A DNA stretch of 64,000 nt from Xestospongia bergquistia (Eukaryota > Porifera > Demospongiae > Haplosclerida > Petrosiidae): assembly GCA_963965975.1 (NCBI GenBank), contig OZ014411.1:126501-190500 (forward strand), read 5' to 3'. Numbering within the stretch: position 1 is the stretch's first letter; every line of letters begins with the position of its first letter. A program made the position numbers and the translations under genes. Below the pieces are notes generated by a model that saw only the letters and a list, made by a program, of their open reading frames with translations, made no database searches and was not told the origin of the DNA. Positions 1-11,508 of this stretch are shown piece after piece.

Positions 1-649
1 GTTATATATAAGTATACAACAATGATAGTATATTAACATACTAACGCTTGTACACTAAAGGTGTCACAATTCCACAATACATTCAAAAACTTACTCATTT
101 ATCTTGAAACTGTTCAAAAACATATCAGAGACACTTCCAAACTATTGTTGAGTAGTTTCATTAGACATTTGTAATGTTAGAAAAGCTAACCAACTACTAA
201 CACAACACACGTTTCTTTCTCTTGAGGTGTTACTAAATTAATGACGTCATACTAAAATATAATGCGCATGCGCAATTCTGTTAATAAAGGATTAATTAAA
301 AGTATTAACTCTTGAACAATCTAATATAAAAATAAAGTGTGTCTTTGATATTGAATTTTAAATTTCTAGCATGTTCTATCTGTAATGTCATTGAAGATGT
401 CTATAAAAAGTGAGATTTTCAAGTACTATAATAACTTTGTCACTACTCGAGGCAGAGAAGAGCATGCTTCCTTACCTACTAGATGTTACAGCAACTATGT
501 TTCTAGTTTGGATCATTGTTCTTCTGCAAAACTTGAGAACTAGTCTTATATTTCATTTTGGACCAGATTTAGAATGTGAACTTCACAAGTTTCCATGTAC
601 TTCATTGTTGTAATATAACAAATATTCCAAATATACTGAGTATTCACCA
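1..649. other. Non-genic AT-rich sequence
   Basis: I see no coding signal or recognisable repeat here. The 67-codon open frame at 410-613 has no family features and lies in sequence of ordinary non-coding composition. Confidence 0.5.
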
Positions 650-1055
650 AATCCTGAATCCAATAAGTCAGGTTACAACAAAGTCATAAAAGGTAAGGCT
701 TAAAAATTCACTTATTTTATGTATATTTTTGGAAGCTAAAAACTTAGAAAATATGCTGTTCCCACATCTCATCAATAATCAGTTCAATGACAAACAACAT
801 GGTTTGATGATATCTCAAAACTAATAGATGCCATTTAAGTTACATAGTATATATCTTTGTTTAATAACTGTTCTTAATAAAAAAGAAAAAATGCCAAACC
901 TTATAACAAACATCATTGGCTTGGTACACATGATCCTAGCACTATATGACTTAGAAAATATGCTGTTCTAAGTTTTAAAAAATATACATAAAATAAGTGA
1001 ATTTTTAAGCCTTACCTTTTATGACTTTGTTGTAACCTGACTTATTGGATTCAGG
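650..1055. repeat. Fold-back inverted repeat, about 80-bp arms
   Basis: The left arm (650-730) and right arm (978-1055) are near-perfect reverse complements, separated by about 250 bp. A short direct copy of the arm start (GAATCCAATAAGTCA) recurs at 1063-1077, and TTAGAAAATATGCTGTTC occurs in the same orientation at about 745 and 951. This looks like a fold-back element or miniature inverted-repeat transposon (MITE). No protein is encoded. Confidence 0.75.
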
Positions 1056-1533
1056 CTTTGATGAATCCAATAAGTCAGTGAATAGTGACGTCAATAGATT
1101 CAAAGAAACACAACTTTAACATATCACTGTAAAAAGTGAAGTTTGTTATACCCACATTTATGACCATTGGTATTCACAAGATATAGAGTGTTATACACAC
1201 ACCATATCACACCAAATATTGTGTATCATTTTCACAATGTGGATTAAACTTAAACTGTTCAATAAGGTAATAACAAAAACAAGAATGTTGCGTATTTTTC
1301 CAAACACAGGACTGAGTTCCATTTCAAGCAGCACAACACCACCAACTTTATAAATTATTACATTGACTTAAATCCATGATAATCTAAAATTTACAAGGAA
1401 TAATTAGCATAACTTAGGTGATAATGAAAACCTGGTAATGATGGATTAGGCTGTCAGATCCTCTCTTAACACACTCACATCAGCAGAATAAGGTACATCA
1501 TTAACTGGAACCTTCTGTTCTATTACATATTGT
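1056..1533. other. Non-genic sequence
   Basis: Apart from the short echo of the fold-back arm at 1063-1077 I see nothing recognisable. Confidence 0.5.
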
Positions 1534-1827
1534 ATAGGTGTAGGAACAGGGGGGGCACAGGGGGCACGTGCCCCCCAATATTTTTGGTATATTGTGAGGT
1601 CGTTTCACAATCAACTGATTTAGATTAGCCACTTCTCAATCCCTATCATCATAATACAATTTACAGCTGTAGATGCACATTTTATGTAAAACATTTTAAA
1701 AATTTTTGTCAGTGTAAATGACAGAAGGTTTATTTTGGTTGTTATTGAAATACTTCACTGTTAAACTAAACAATGTTAAAATGTTACATATGTGCCCCCC
1801 GAATGACAAAATTGTTCCTACACCTAT
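1534..1827. mobile_element. Small TIR element (MITE) with G/C-tract core
   Basis: A perfect 15-bp terminal inverted repeat, ATAGGTGTAGGAACA at 1534-1548 and its reverse complement at 1813-1827, bounds a 294-bp element. Next to the left end is the palindrome GGGGGCACGTGCCCCC (1560-1575), and next to the right end is GTGCCCCCC. The open frame at 1718-1978 runs across the element end and is not a gene. The superfamily is not resolved, and I saw no clear target-site duplication. Confidence 0.7.
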
Positions 1828-2814
1828 GCATTGTATAAGAAGTATTATGGTATTAAAGTTATTTACCTGGTCCTGCCTGACATTGCCTGCTTCTTTAGGC
1901 TCATTCCACTCTCCCTATTTAAGTACAGATACATTAGTCTTTGGTGATGATTGGCAAGGTTTTTGGGTATATTTCTGAAGCATTATTCTCTGAGCTAAAC
2001 TTTTAAAGTAATTATGCTTCACACCAAAACACCAAAACCACACAAGAGGACCACATTTAGATGTATAAATATAATTATTATCTCAATACTTTATGATTAC
2101 ATTTACCTGTCAAGGGTAATGAACCATGAAATGAAATTTTGGTATAATGGAACTTCAAGGATACAATCTGAGAATTCAGAGTGGTGATCTTCATTTAACA
2201 CTTTGAGGTAACTAGTGACATCATGTGAAACAACAGGAGCTAGTAGGTAGTCTATAATACTTAACAAAACCAAGAAATTCAGCCAATTTTTAATGATTAT
2301 AATGTAAGTAATGGGATGTGGTGCTTTTGTACTACTAGCTGCCTACTTTGTTTCCAATATTGAGTATCGAAGAGATTGTACAAATTTGTACACATTTCTT
2401 GAGATATTTCTCAAAGCTACAACTGACAAAATGTCTCCTTCAGTTAAACATTTTCTTTCTAATCTTTCTTGAATTATCTGAGACTAACTAAATTGTGGTT
2501 TTCATTTATTCATTCAGTTAATAATTATTGTGTAATCAAAATTATTGTAGGCAGTTACTACTGTGAGGCATCTTCTCAGCAAGCTTGCAATAATCAAATA
2601 TATTTAGCATCTGAAATGTGCTGTCTGAGTTGTTACTTGCCATTGTTCATTGGTGATTTAGTTCCTAAAGATGATGACGATTGTCTGACTCATACCTTCC
2701 AAGTGTCACGCCTCGTGTGTGAGTATCATACCTTCATCATTATTCTTAGTCATACAACCACTTTGTTTTGGCTCTCACCCAACACAGCACATGTGTTCTT
2801 TTTTCCATGTGGTG
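1828..2814. other. Non-genic sequence
   Basis: I see no supported gene. The open frame starting at 2469 runs on into the finger-like relic but has no recognisable domain of its own. Confidence 0.4.
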
Positions 2815-3105
2815 AGAGATGGATTCTGATGATTCAGAGAATGAGACAGCCCAGGACTTTTAAAAGGAGCAAAAATTGGCGTTGAAAAACAGAATCTATA
2901 AGACAAAATTTAACCGTGCTTGGAAAATGATTAATCCTTTCACTCAGGAAGTTAAAGGTGACCCATACAAGTACAACTTGTGGTCGAAGTGTATCATGTG
3001 AGATTCAAGGAAAACGTGATGTAGACAAGTGCTTAAAAAGGCGAAGTCAGCAACATGGGAATACAATCAAGCCCATTCACAGAAGCATTGAGTTCATGTA
3101 CGTAA
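2815..3105 (+). pseudogene. Possible zinc-finger-like (TTF/BED-type) coding relic
   Basis: An acidic start (MDSDDSENETAQDF) is followed by a stop, then KFNRAWKMI, GDPYKYNLWSKCIMC and, after a frame change, a segment with DVDKC and spaced histidines. The order tryptophan, GDPYK, CxxC, H resembles the finger found at the front of many hAT-type and related transposases. At least one stop and one frameshift are present. It could belong to the transposase relic just downstream or be independent. The family call is tentative. Confidence 0.3.
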
Positions 3106-3239
3106 CTAAATTCAGTATATTGTTATGTTTGTCAGTGTAATTGATTTTTTGACCTGCTTCTCAGTTCAACATTTTCCATTTTACTGATTTTTTTAAAAAT
3201 TTGAATATTTTAACACTAGCACTCATCACTCCTGAGATA

Positions 3240-4690
3240 CCTATGACAAGGTTGTGTTGGAGAGGCTATTGCTGCTGTCGAACAAGGTGAATCTTATAGA
3301 CGAGCTGCCGATATCTATGGAGTGCTACGTTCAACTTTGCATGATCACTCTGTAGACAATCTCTTAACATGATTCCATGTGTCCCTAAGCCTTACTTAAC
3401 TGTTGGAGAGGAGGAGGAGCTAGTGAGGTTCCTTGATGTTGATTGTAGAATAGGTTACGCATATACTCAAAAGCATGTGCTGAGTATTGTTCAAAAAGTT
3501 GTTATTTCAAAGGGTAAGTTTCCAATAGGTGGCAGAAAGCCTTTTTTAGAGGACACACTTCACTGACATTAAGAATAGCTGTACCATTGTCAGTAGCAAA
3601 AACCATTGCCACTGATGAACATATGATAGAGTGCTACTTTGATAAGCTTGAAGAGACACTTGCAGCTAATAACATCTTTCATATGGCTAGCAACATCTTC
3701 AACTGTGATAAGACTGGCTTTGTTCCTGGCTCGAGCTCCTAAAACTCCTAAAGTTGTTTGCACTGTAGGAACAAAAGCTGTTTCTCATTTTACAAGTGAC
3801 ACCAAATCCCAGATTACTGTGCTAGTTTGCACTAGTGCCTCAGGCTATGCTTTTCCACCTTTTGTTATTTCAATAGAAAGACACTCAATTCAAAATTGAC
3901 AGTTTGTGAAGTGCCAGACACACTATATGGTTTGTCAGCAAATTGGTGGATTGACATAGATCTGTTTTCAGATTGGTTCTTCAACCATTTTTTGGTTTAT
4001 GCTCCGTTACATCTATTATTAGTTATTTTAGATGACCACTCCAGTCATTACTACCCAGATTTTATTCAAGCAGCATCAGAGCAACAGATTATGATATTTG
4101 CTGCTAGATAAAGGAGCCTTTTCACCACTTATTTACCTTGGAGAGATGTGTGTCACAATTTTACTGTTAAGAATCCAGGAAGATGTATATCTAGGTATGA
4201 ATTTTCCAAGCTCTTTTCTGAGGCATGGTCTCAGGCCATGACATTTAGAAATATCATTGATGGGTTTGAAACAACAGGTATTTGGTCTTTTAATAGATAT
4301 GTGATTTTAGTGCTAGAGGGTACTTAGTTTCAGCCTATAGATGTTGTGAAGAAGTCTAATTTAGCTTATCATCCATTGTACAGCCCTAAAGTCTCAAGTA
4401 ATATGCTCATAGAGTTACACTGTTTTAATTCTAGTGGTAGTGATGAAGATCAATCTATTGCACCATTTCCAATTGCACCAAGTATAGTAAAAATCCTCAG
4501 CAAATTCACAATTCCAACACATCCAAGCCAACTGTCCACCAAACCTAACGGCTTTGGTTTAGTGTTAACTAATACTGAGAATTGACAAATGCTTGAAGAA
4601 GAGAAAGAAAAGGAATGAATTATTGAAGAAAGAAGAGCGGAAGAGGAAGATAAACAAACAAGGGTTCTTTGAGTAGTAAAATGACAAAAG
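3240..4690 (+). pseudogene. Broken pogo/jerky-type (CENP-B/Tigger-like) transposase
   Basis: Pieces in different frames occur in the order expected for a pogo-group DDE transposase. First is a psq-type helix-turn-helix at about 3260-3355 (EAIAAVEQGESYRRAADIYG). Then comes the KPYLTVGEEEELVRFL block (3387-3434). A first catalytic-aspartate segment, NIFNCDKTGF, lies near 3694-3723, and the second, ending LLVILDDHSSHY, near 4014-4055. A C-terminal GFETTGIWSFNR block follows near 4264-4299, then a Glu/Lys-rich tail to about 4690. The known role of intact members is cut-and-paste transposition in the nucleus. Here at least three frame changes and internal stops break the reading frame, so it is a dead copy. 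No terminal repeats were identified. The family call is firm; the exact clade (Tigger or jerky) is not. Confidence 0.8.
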
Positions 4691-4766
4691 CAAATGTTTT
4701 AACAAATGGAGGTAAGTGTGTTTTATAGTTATTACTACAGTTATACATATAAATGTCTATGATTAG

Positions 4767-5096
4767 ATGTGATTTCTGGTGCAAGCCCTTATGACAATCC
4801 AGTCACTCTTACTCCAGTCTCTCCTGCTACAGGAAGACCCAAACAGAAGACTGGTAAGCAGTTTAATGTATAATTATTATACTTAGTAGCTGAGGCACTA
4901 GAATTAAGTAACGTAGAGCCAATACTATATGTTGTTCCTAATAGATGAAGACCCAAGAACAAAAAACAAGACTGGTAAGTACTTTAATGTATAGCCATTA
5001 TATTCTATTGTTTAGTAGCTGAACCACTGGAGTTAGGTGATGTAGAACCAGTAATAGCTGTTCCTCCTGTTAGAGGAAGACCTAAGAAGAAGACTG
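4767..5096 (+). pseudogene. Three tandem AT-hook-like exons, decayed
   Basis: Three exon-like blocks lie in a row (4767-4853, 4887-4974, 5016-5096). Each has a 3' acceptor AG, ends ..ACTG, and is followed by a GTAAG donor and a near-identical short intron. They encode related peptides ending in GRPKQKT, RPKNKK and RGRPKKKT. The last matches the AT-hook core (RGRP), a minor-groove DNA-binding motif. Lengths are 87, 88 and 81 nt. The middle copy carries a stop where the third copy has glycine, plus one extra base, so the set cannot all be read. Whether they ever belonged to the upstream transposase or to the PGAM-like remnant downstream is unknown. Confidence 0.5.
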
Positions 5097-5293
5097 GTAA
5101 GAACTTTAATGTATAACTATTATACTCTATTACTTTGATAATCGTTTCTGAAGAACGTATTACTGTAATTATGTACATGGTCCATTTAACTTCAACAATA
5201 CTGCTTACCATATCCATATAAGTGTTTATAGGAAGAAGATTTAAGTGGTGGATAGACTTTGGACTTATCATCACTTCCATTTACTTATTACAG

Positions 5294-5813
5294 CATGTGA
5301 TTGACTCAAATATAGAACACATTGTACCATCCTGGACAGAGAGAGATAAAAGGTAAGCTAGCAACATCTTAATGAGCACATGTATTTATATTTCTTTAGT
5401 ATATTTGATTAGGAGAGTGTTATAATGTTTACAAGACACATGTACTTCATTTGGCATGAGGATTATAAAAAGACGTCTGACGACAAAACACAATTATTAA
5501 CAGAATTAGGACAGACACAAGCACAGAAAACTGGACAGATACTGACACAAGAGTTAAAGAAGATCAATATTTACTGACTAGAGCAAAACAGACTACTGAA
5601 ATTTTGATGATTAACATGAGGGAACATGACCCAGTACTTACTTGCAATCACATGTTTCAAGAAGTTGACCTCAAAAGCTGCCCATACATCCCAACTAATT
5701 TTCATCAGTTCACTGTAAGTGTACTCATTTATTTTGGCAATTAATAAATATAATATTGTGTTATTACTGTCAGAATGAGGCATATTACAAGAAAGCAGTT
5801 GATGTATTAAAAG
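5294..5813 (+). pseudogene. Broken PGAM5-like histidine-phosphatase remnant
   Basis: Exon-like blocks at 5294-5352 (..SWTERDKR), about 5413-5571, 5572-5716 and 5775-5813 line up with a phosphoglycerate-mutase-fold protein of the PGAM5 type. The RHMYFIWH block stands where the family has a catalytic LIRH. It is followed by LLTELGQTQAQKTGQIL (family LTxLGRxQAxxTG), then LTRAKQTTEIL (family MxRAxET), then NEAYYKKAVDVLK. Odd points: the catalytic arginine of the RH pair is tryptophan, there is an in-frame stop and frameshift near 5575, and the joins between exons do not keep frame. Intact PGAM5 is a mitochondrial serine/threonine phosphatase. This copy should not be functional. The family assignment rests on short motifs only. 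Confidence 0.5.
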
Positions 5814-6614
5814 GTATACTTATATATAGTACGAAAATGAAGCAATACATTGTAATAATGCAGTATTATTTTTATAACCAGCTGAAAATTATTCATTATT
5901 GATGAAACAAGAGTGTCTGTGGCTTTTAGAGTTTTGATTAACCTATCAGTGTACAAGTCATATTGCTTGTTTTTCAGATAGTAACAAAGTGTTAGAACTA
6001 CTTTGCATGTACGAGATAAGTCTGGTCTCTCAATAAGACAAGTATCTTTACCATAATATATATGTAGGTTGTGCATATATCCAGATTTACTGTCATAAGC
6101 TTTTATACCCCATGGGTTAAGTTTTCCTTTAAAGTATTCCCTGACCTCTAAAGGTGATTACTGCTTCATCAACAGCTACTTGTTTATCTGGTGTGTAATT
6201 ACTTTTTATGATGGGTAATAACAAATTGATGAATGCTTGATTCTTGCTTTGTCTGGGTCTTGCTTACTAGAAGCACCAACTTTCAGTGAGTTCATTTATA
6301 ATATTATTATATAATTTGTCATCTGTTATTTATTTTTATATGTAGACTATATCAAGGAAATTCTTAAAGAAGCCATTGAATTAGCCAGGGCAAGTGAAAG
6401 GCAGAGGATATGAAAGGTAAAACATGGAATGTTGATGGGAAATTAATAATAATAATAATCATAACAGTAGTGAAACTGATATTAACACAGAGAATCCCAG
6501 TGCATGTAATCCTGAAATCATTAACAGTGAAATAGAATGAAGATGATAAACACAAACTGATATTTCCAAGCTTTAATTTAGAATTAACAGTGGGTGCTTT
6601 TAAAGACAAACCAC
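5814..6614. other. Non-genic, possibly more decayed exons
   Basis: A short open stretch at about 6346-6413 (DYIKEILKEAIELARASERQRI) follows a splice-acceptor-like TATGTAG and ends at a GTAAAA donor, so it could be another remnant exon. Nothing else is recognisable. Confidence 0.3.
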
Positions 6615-6890
6615 TTGTCAAAGATTAAGTACTAGAGGTTGAACATGTCAGAGACTGAGTACTACAGGCTATTTTATTATACAAATGAATAATATAGAGG
6701 ATAACAGACAAACTGACCATTGGAGGCTTGACAATGGTTGCCTTTAATTTTGAGACTAACAACATGTCCGAGACTGAGTACTAGAAGCTGAACATGTCAG
6801 ATACTGAGTACTACAGGGTATTTTATTATACCAATGAATAAACAAACTGACCATTGGAAACTTGACAATGGTTGCCATTCAAGACTAACA
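6615..6890. repeat. Diverged tandem duplication, unit about 130-150 bp
   Basis: The block 6615-6762 is repeated at about 6763-6890. Shared landmarks are GAACATGTCAGA.ACTGAGTACTACAGG, TATTTTATTATAC.AATGAATAA and AACTGACCATTGGA..CTTGACAATGG. The copies differ by small indels. There is no coding potential. Confidence 0.7.
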
Positions 6891-9800
6891 AAGGGGAGAT
6901 GAGATGTGCTTTATAGGAAAGACCTATGGCTACTGCATGATTGAAAGGTTTTTTTTGAAATAACACAGTATCTTCTGATAACAATTAAAAACCATTTTTG
7001 GTTCTTTTTCAAAACAAGCGTATGTTGGTTCATCATATCATTACAAACATACCACCCAATACTGCTTTATTATTTCACTCTACATTCAGTTTAGTTACAA
7101 ACTAAAAGAATTCACTATTAAATTGACACAGACAACAGTGGTGAATAAATCATGATCATCATAAAAACACACTGTCTGACGTAGAGATCATTTTAATTTG
7201 TAACTTTGAAAGAAACAGATTGACTTATCATAACATATTGTGACAAAAAGTCAGTATAATTGCAGTTCCTAGTCTGCAGTGGTCGTAGTAAAAGATCCAA
7301 TTCAGACTCTCCACGATGACAAAAATAGTTGTGAAATTTATTGACTTGGTAGTGCAAGTTGAAATAGAGAACTCCAAAAACACGACTGAGTCAAGTCTAT
7401 CTCGACATTTTCACTTAGTGTGTGAACGTCCAAGAAGGCGGCTCTCCACATCTAGTGTTTTACTTATCTAAGACCTCAATACATTTATATGTACAAGTTT
7501 TACTGTTTCTCTTTATTACTAAAGAGGGAAGACGTCCGAATATATGTGGTGTCCGAATATCAATAGTCTACTACTGCCTCCAATTTTTTTTCAAAATCTT
7601 GTCGCTATTCACAGCAGCTTCTTAAAACTTTCAATGCACTTGGTATATTAATTAACCAGGTCATAGTTTACAGCAGTAAGTTAGAAATGCTACTTCTCTT
7701 GGTAGTGTATCTTGCTAACGTGCCCGAAAATGATACCTCAGTTCTTGCTCTACTGTTCAAAGCAACAACTGTCCAATAATTGGTTTGTTCGAACATTAAT
7801 TGCTTACTCTAGTATCAATTTTTAGGTGACAGTGACCCTCGTACACCTAACGCTTGGGTAGATACGACGTTAGAGTGATAGGTAACAAATTTTAACCCCT
7901 TACTTATAAAATTAAACTTAAACTGCTTGAGAGTAAATCTTGTTTTTGTGAAAGGAGTTCATCGTTGTTAGAGTTTCTATCAACTATTTAGTAAGTCTTA
8001 TTTGTTGTGTATATAAATATTTTGATTAAGAATCTGTATTAGTCTAGAATATTGATTTAAAATGAGAGTAGGATCTAATTGTATATTACAAAGGAATATA
8101 AATGTAAGAAATTGGTTTATTTTATTATGTTTTAATGTCCATGTCTTGAAAGTCAGCCCAGTCCCCCTCTCTATGTGTCTATAACGTTTATAGTGAGTAT
8201 AATTAAATGAAGAAATTGTAACACACTCAAATTAAATGACAAAGGATGAAAAGTTGGATAATTTTGTATGAACATCATGTACAAGTTTTAGAATGGCTTA
8301 TAATAATAACATTGGTAAGAGTAGCTATACCAACAAAACTTTGCACAAAAGTGTTGTGTACAAATTACTGACCATAGTACATCTACCACGTAATAGAATA
8401 ATAGAATAGTGACTTGCCTTGCTCTGACTATAACTCCAAAATCAAATTTATTCTCACTGAACCAAGAAACAACTTACATTATAAATTTATTGATATCATA
8501 TGTAATATACTTATTCTACCTCAGTATTACTTAAGGATATCTTCATTTCTTTGTCATATCTTTGTTTGTTCACTTTCTATTATAGATCTTTTATTTGTTT
8601 ATTCAAGAACCTGTCTTCTTCAATATGGAGAAATAACATGATAACATAGTCAAGCCTCTTTTCCAAAATATAGGTAAGCTATGTAGCATTTAAGATTGCT
8701 ATAAAAGTTATTATTATTATTTGATCATACTAGTCTTACATTAACCTTTCAACATACATATTAGTATCAGTGTCTTCATGTTTGTATATTTTAAAGTATA
8801 TTGATTATAAATCAATATTTATAAAAAAGTTCTCTATCAATCACAAACTGTTAACATGTTTTGTTATTAGGCAGTTGTGTAATAAGTCCATGTGTTGATT
8901 GCTATATATGTAATTATGTTAGGTATTAATGAGTATTAATTAGAGTTTGAAGCTCTGGTCTTTCGTTAAAGCTATATTTATGCTTTTTATTGTTTCTTTT
9001 GTGATCCTTTGTATCTCCAATAACTTCAATTAAAACTATCAGTCAAAAACCAAAACACACACTTTGCATCTGCCAATGGAAACAAATCTCAAACAAATGC
9101 TTGTGTATAAATCATTGCTATATGACCATCTTGAACAGGTAATTATTAACATTTAGTATGTGACAAGCTCAATGATTGACCTATATAATACCAAATTACA
9201 TTGACTCCTGCTCAAGATGGACATGTAACAAACATTTCAAGACAAGCGTTTGTTATTTGTATGTTAGGTACAATTTTTGTGTTTATGGTCACATATAATA
9301 AGAGGGTAATTATTTAGATATAATAATTTATTAGAAGAGTATAGAACACAAATTTATTGAATCCTTTAAAGCTAATTATGTAGGATATACTGGTTAGTTG
9401 AGTTGTCCAAGTTAGGTGACACTTTCATATTTATAGTCACATATCATTGCACAATTATTAACATCTTTCATTATTGTGTTTACTTTAGGTAGAGGACATA
9501 GCTCACTCAGTTTCTTAAAGTCTAAACCCTAATAGTAAAGATTAGGACATGAAAGGTTAAAGATTGATATTCACACATGACTTTGTTACCATTGAAGTTT
9601 TCCAACCATATGTGTCATCTCTGAGCTACACAACTCTTGTCAAACATTTTCCTCCTCTCATCACAAACTAAGACATCATTTTTTAATGTTCCCTACATTG
9701 AGTGGACTCTTCTCTCTAGAAGAAAAGACAACAAGAGACAAGATGTTATTTTACAGAGTGATAGTAGCAGGTCAGTATAAATTTAATGATAAATTATATC

Positions 9801-11460
9801 ATATTATTATATCATGGTTCATTGGTCTATATATGAAGTTACATTGACAAAATAACTTTGTCAACATCAAGTCATGCCCACATGTAGAATAAAATGGATT
9901 AAAACAGTTACAGAAGGATTTTTGCTTAAAATGTTATTTAGTGATTTCCATGTTTTATATTTTAAGATGTGTTGATTCTGTTGGTCTTTTTATCATAAGG
10001 TCTGGATTTCTCAATACATTAATTAATAATAAAATTATCATTTTTCCATGTTAGTGAGATACTACAACAAACTACAGTCTCTCATATAATATAGACAAAC
10101 TTCTTATATTAATATCATTATGAATTTGTAGTATAATACTACTGAGTAGCAGAAACAAAAAATGTATTATATTTCAAGTTATCCTTACCATACATTTACT
10201 CCATATATCATGTAATGATCATGACATACATCATGTACCTACATGAACTTATTACATTACTATGTTCTTCTAGGGAAACCAGTCCAAATATCTGATTCTT
10301 AGAAACAACTCACTCCTAGTCATGAACATTTACAGAGACAATATTATCAATGTGACAGAGACTATATTTATACTTATATTCAATATAAATGAACTTACAA
10401 GGCACACTACTAATGTAGCAAGTAGTATAGTACAATATCAATGTTCAATTAGTGACAAGCCATTAACAGTCTTCCTAATTCATAAGTGTTAAGCAAAAAT
10501 TAGAAGTGTTATATATATCAATGTATGTAGTGTTCATATAACATTGAACTTGTCAGTTCTTAAATTATAATATAACATATAGTATTACTGTTTAATATTT
10601 GTCTTTATCTTTTGGATCTATAGATATAGTACTAAGTGAAATCACATGACATGTTTAATCATTAAAGTTCTCATTTAACCAGATTTATTATTGACCTCTA
10701 CAACACTAATTTGTACAGAAACCAAAGGCAGACATCCAATTCTACTTTGTAATTTCATATTCTGCTTTGAAGTTTTCAAAAATATTCTAATTCCAATCCT
10801 GTTTTTATCCTTCAATGGAATATTTAACAACTATAATCACCTATCCCCACCCTAAATGGAAAGATGTCACTTAGCTCCATTCTAAAAGACAGCTCATAGT
10901 AATTGCAATCTGCACTTAGCAATAGAAATAGAATTGGAATTAGAATGTTCATCTTCAGCATCCATAAATTTGTCCACATTGCATGAGTGAAATTATGAGC
11001 TTGTTAGCTCTAGTCTTTTTGAGTCCTTTAAGAGTAATAAGTCCCTTTAACGTTAATAATAATAAGGTTATAACTTGTCTAATAAAAACTTGAAATGATA
11101 TATACATTGGTAATGTGAAAATATAGTGTGTCAATTAGGGAGAAGTACAGTAATGACATTGACCAGCTTGCAACAATCTTATTGATTACACAGTTAAGGA
11201 GATAATCTTTTGACAATATAATATATGAAACACAAATAAAGCACTTTAAGTGCCACACTTGTCAGCATTGCTATTAAGGAAAGAGCTGTCACTGCACACT
11301 AAACTCCACATCTGCTAATGCAGATCTATATGGAAATGAAATAATAATCACTTGTACCAAAAAAATTTCACTAGAAGTATAAGGTTGTGTTATAGGATAT
11401 AAATGTTACAAAACAATTATATGTCTGTTTATATACTCCATTCATTATGACTTCTAGATC
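6891..11460. other. Long non-genic region
   Basis: I see no convincing gene in these 4.5 kb. A 50-codon frame at about 7316-7500 and a slightly CpG-richer patch at 7400-7900 stand out weakly. Near 10720-10980 the sequence resembles the TIR family described at 15.7-16.3 kb (GACATCCAATTCT on the left, and the reverse complement of its TATGGAAGCTGAGGACGGACA-like end on the right). The rest is unremarkable AT-rich DNA. Confidence 0.4.
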
Positions 11461-11508
11461 TGTATATACATACATACATACATATACATATATATATATA
11501 TATATATG
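11461..11508. repeat. Microsatellite (TACA)n/(TA)n
   Basis: A run of TATACATACATACATACATA followed by a TA repeat, directly abutting the left edge of the Ginger-like element. Confidence 0.9.

Noticed and set aside
7316-7500. Short frame starting MTKIVVKFIDLVVQVEIE in a slightly CpG-richer patch
   Set aside because: About 50 codons without family features; could be chance.
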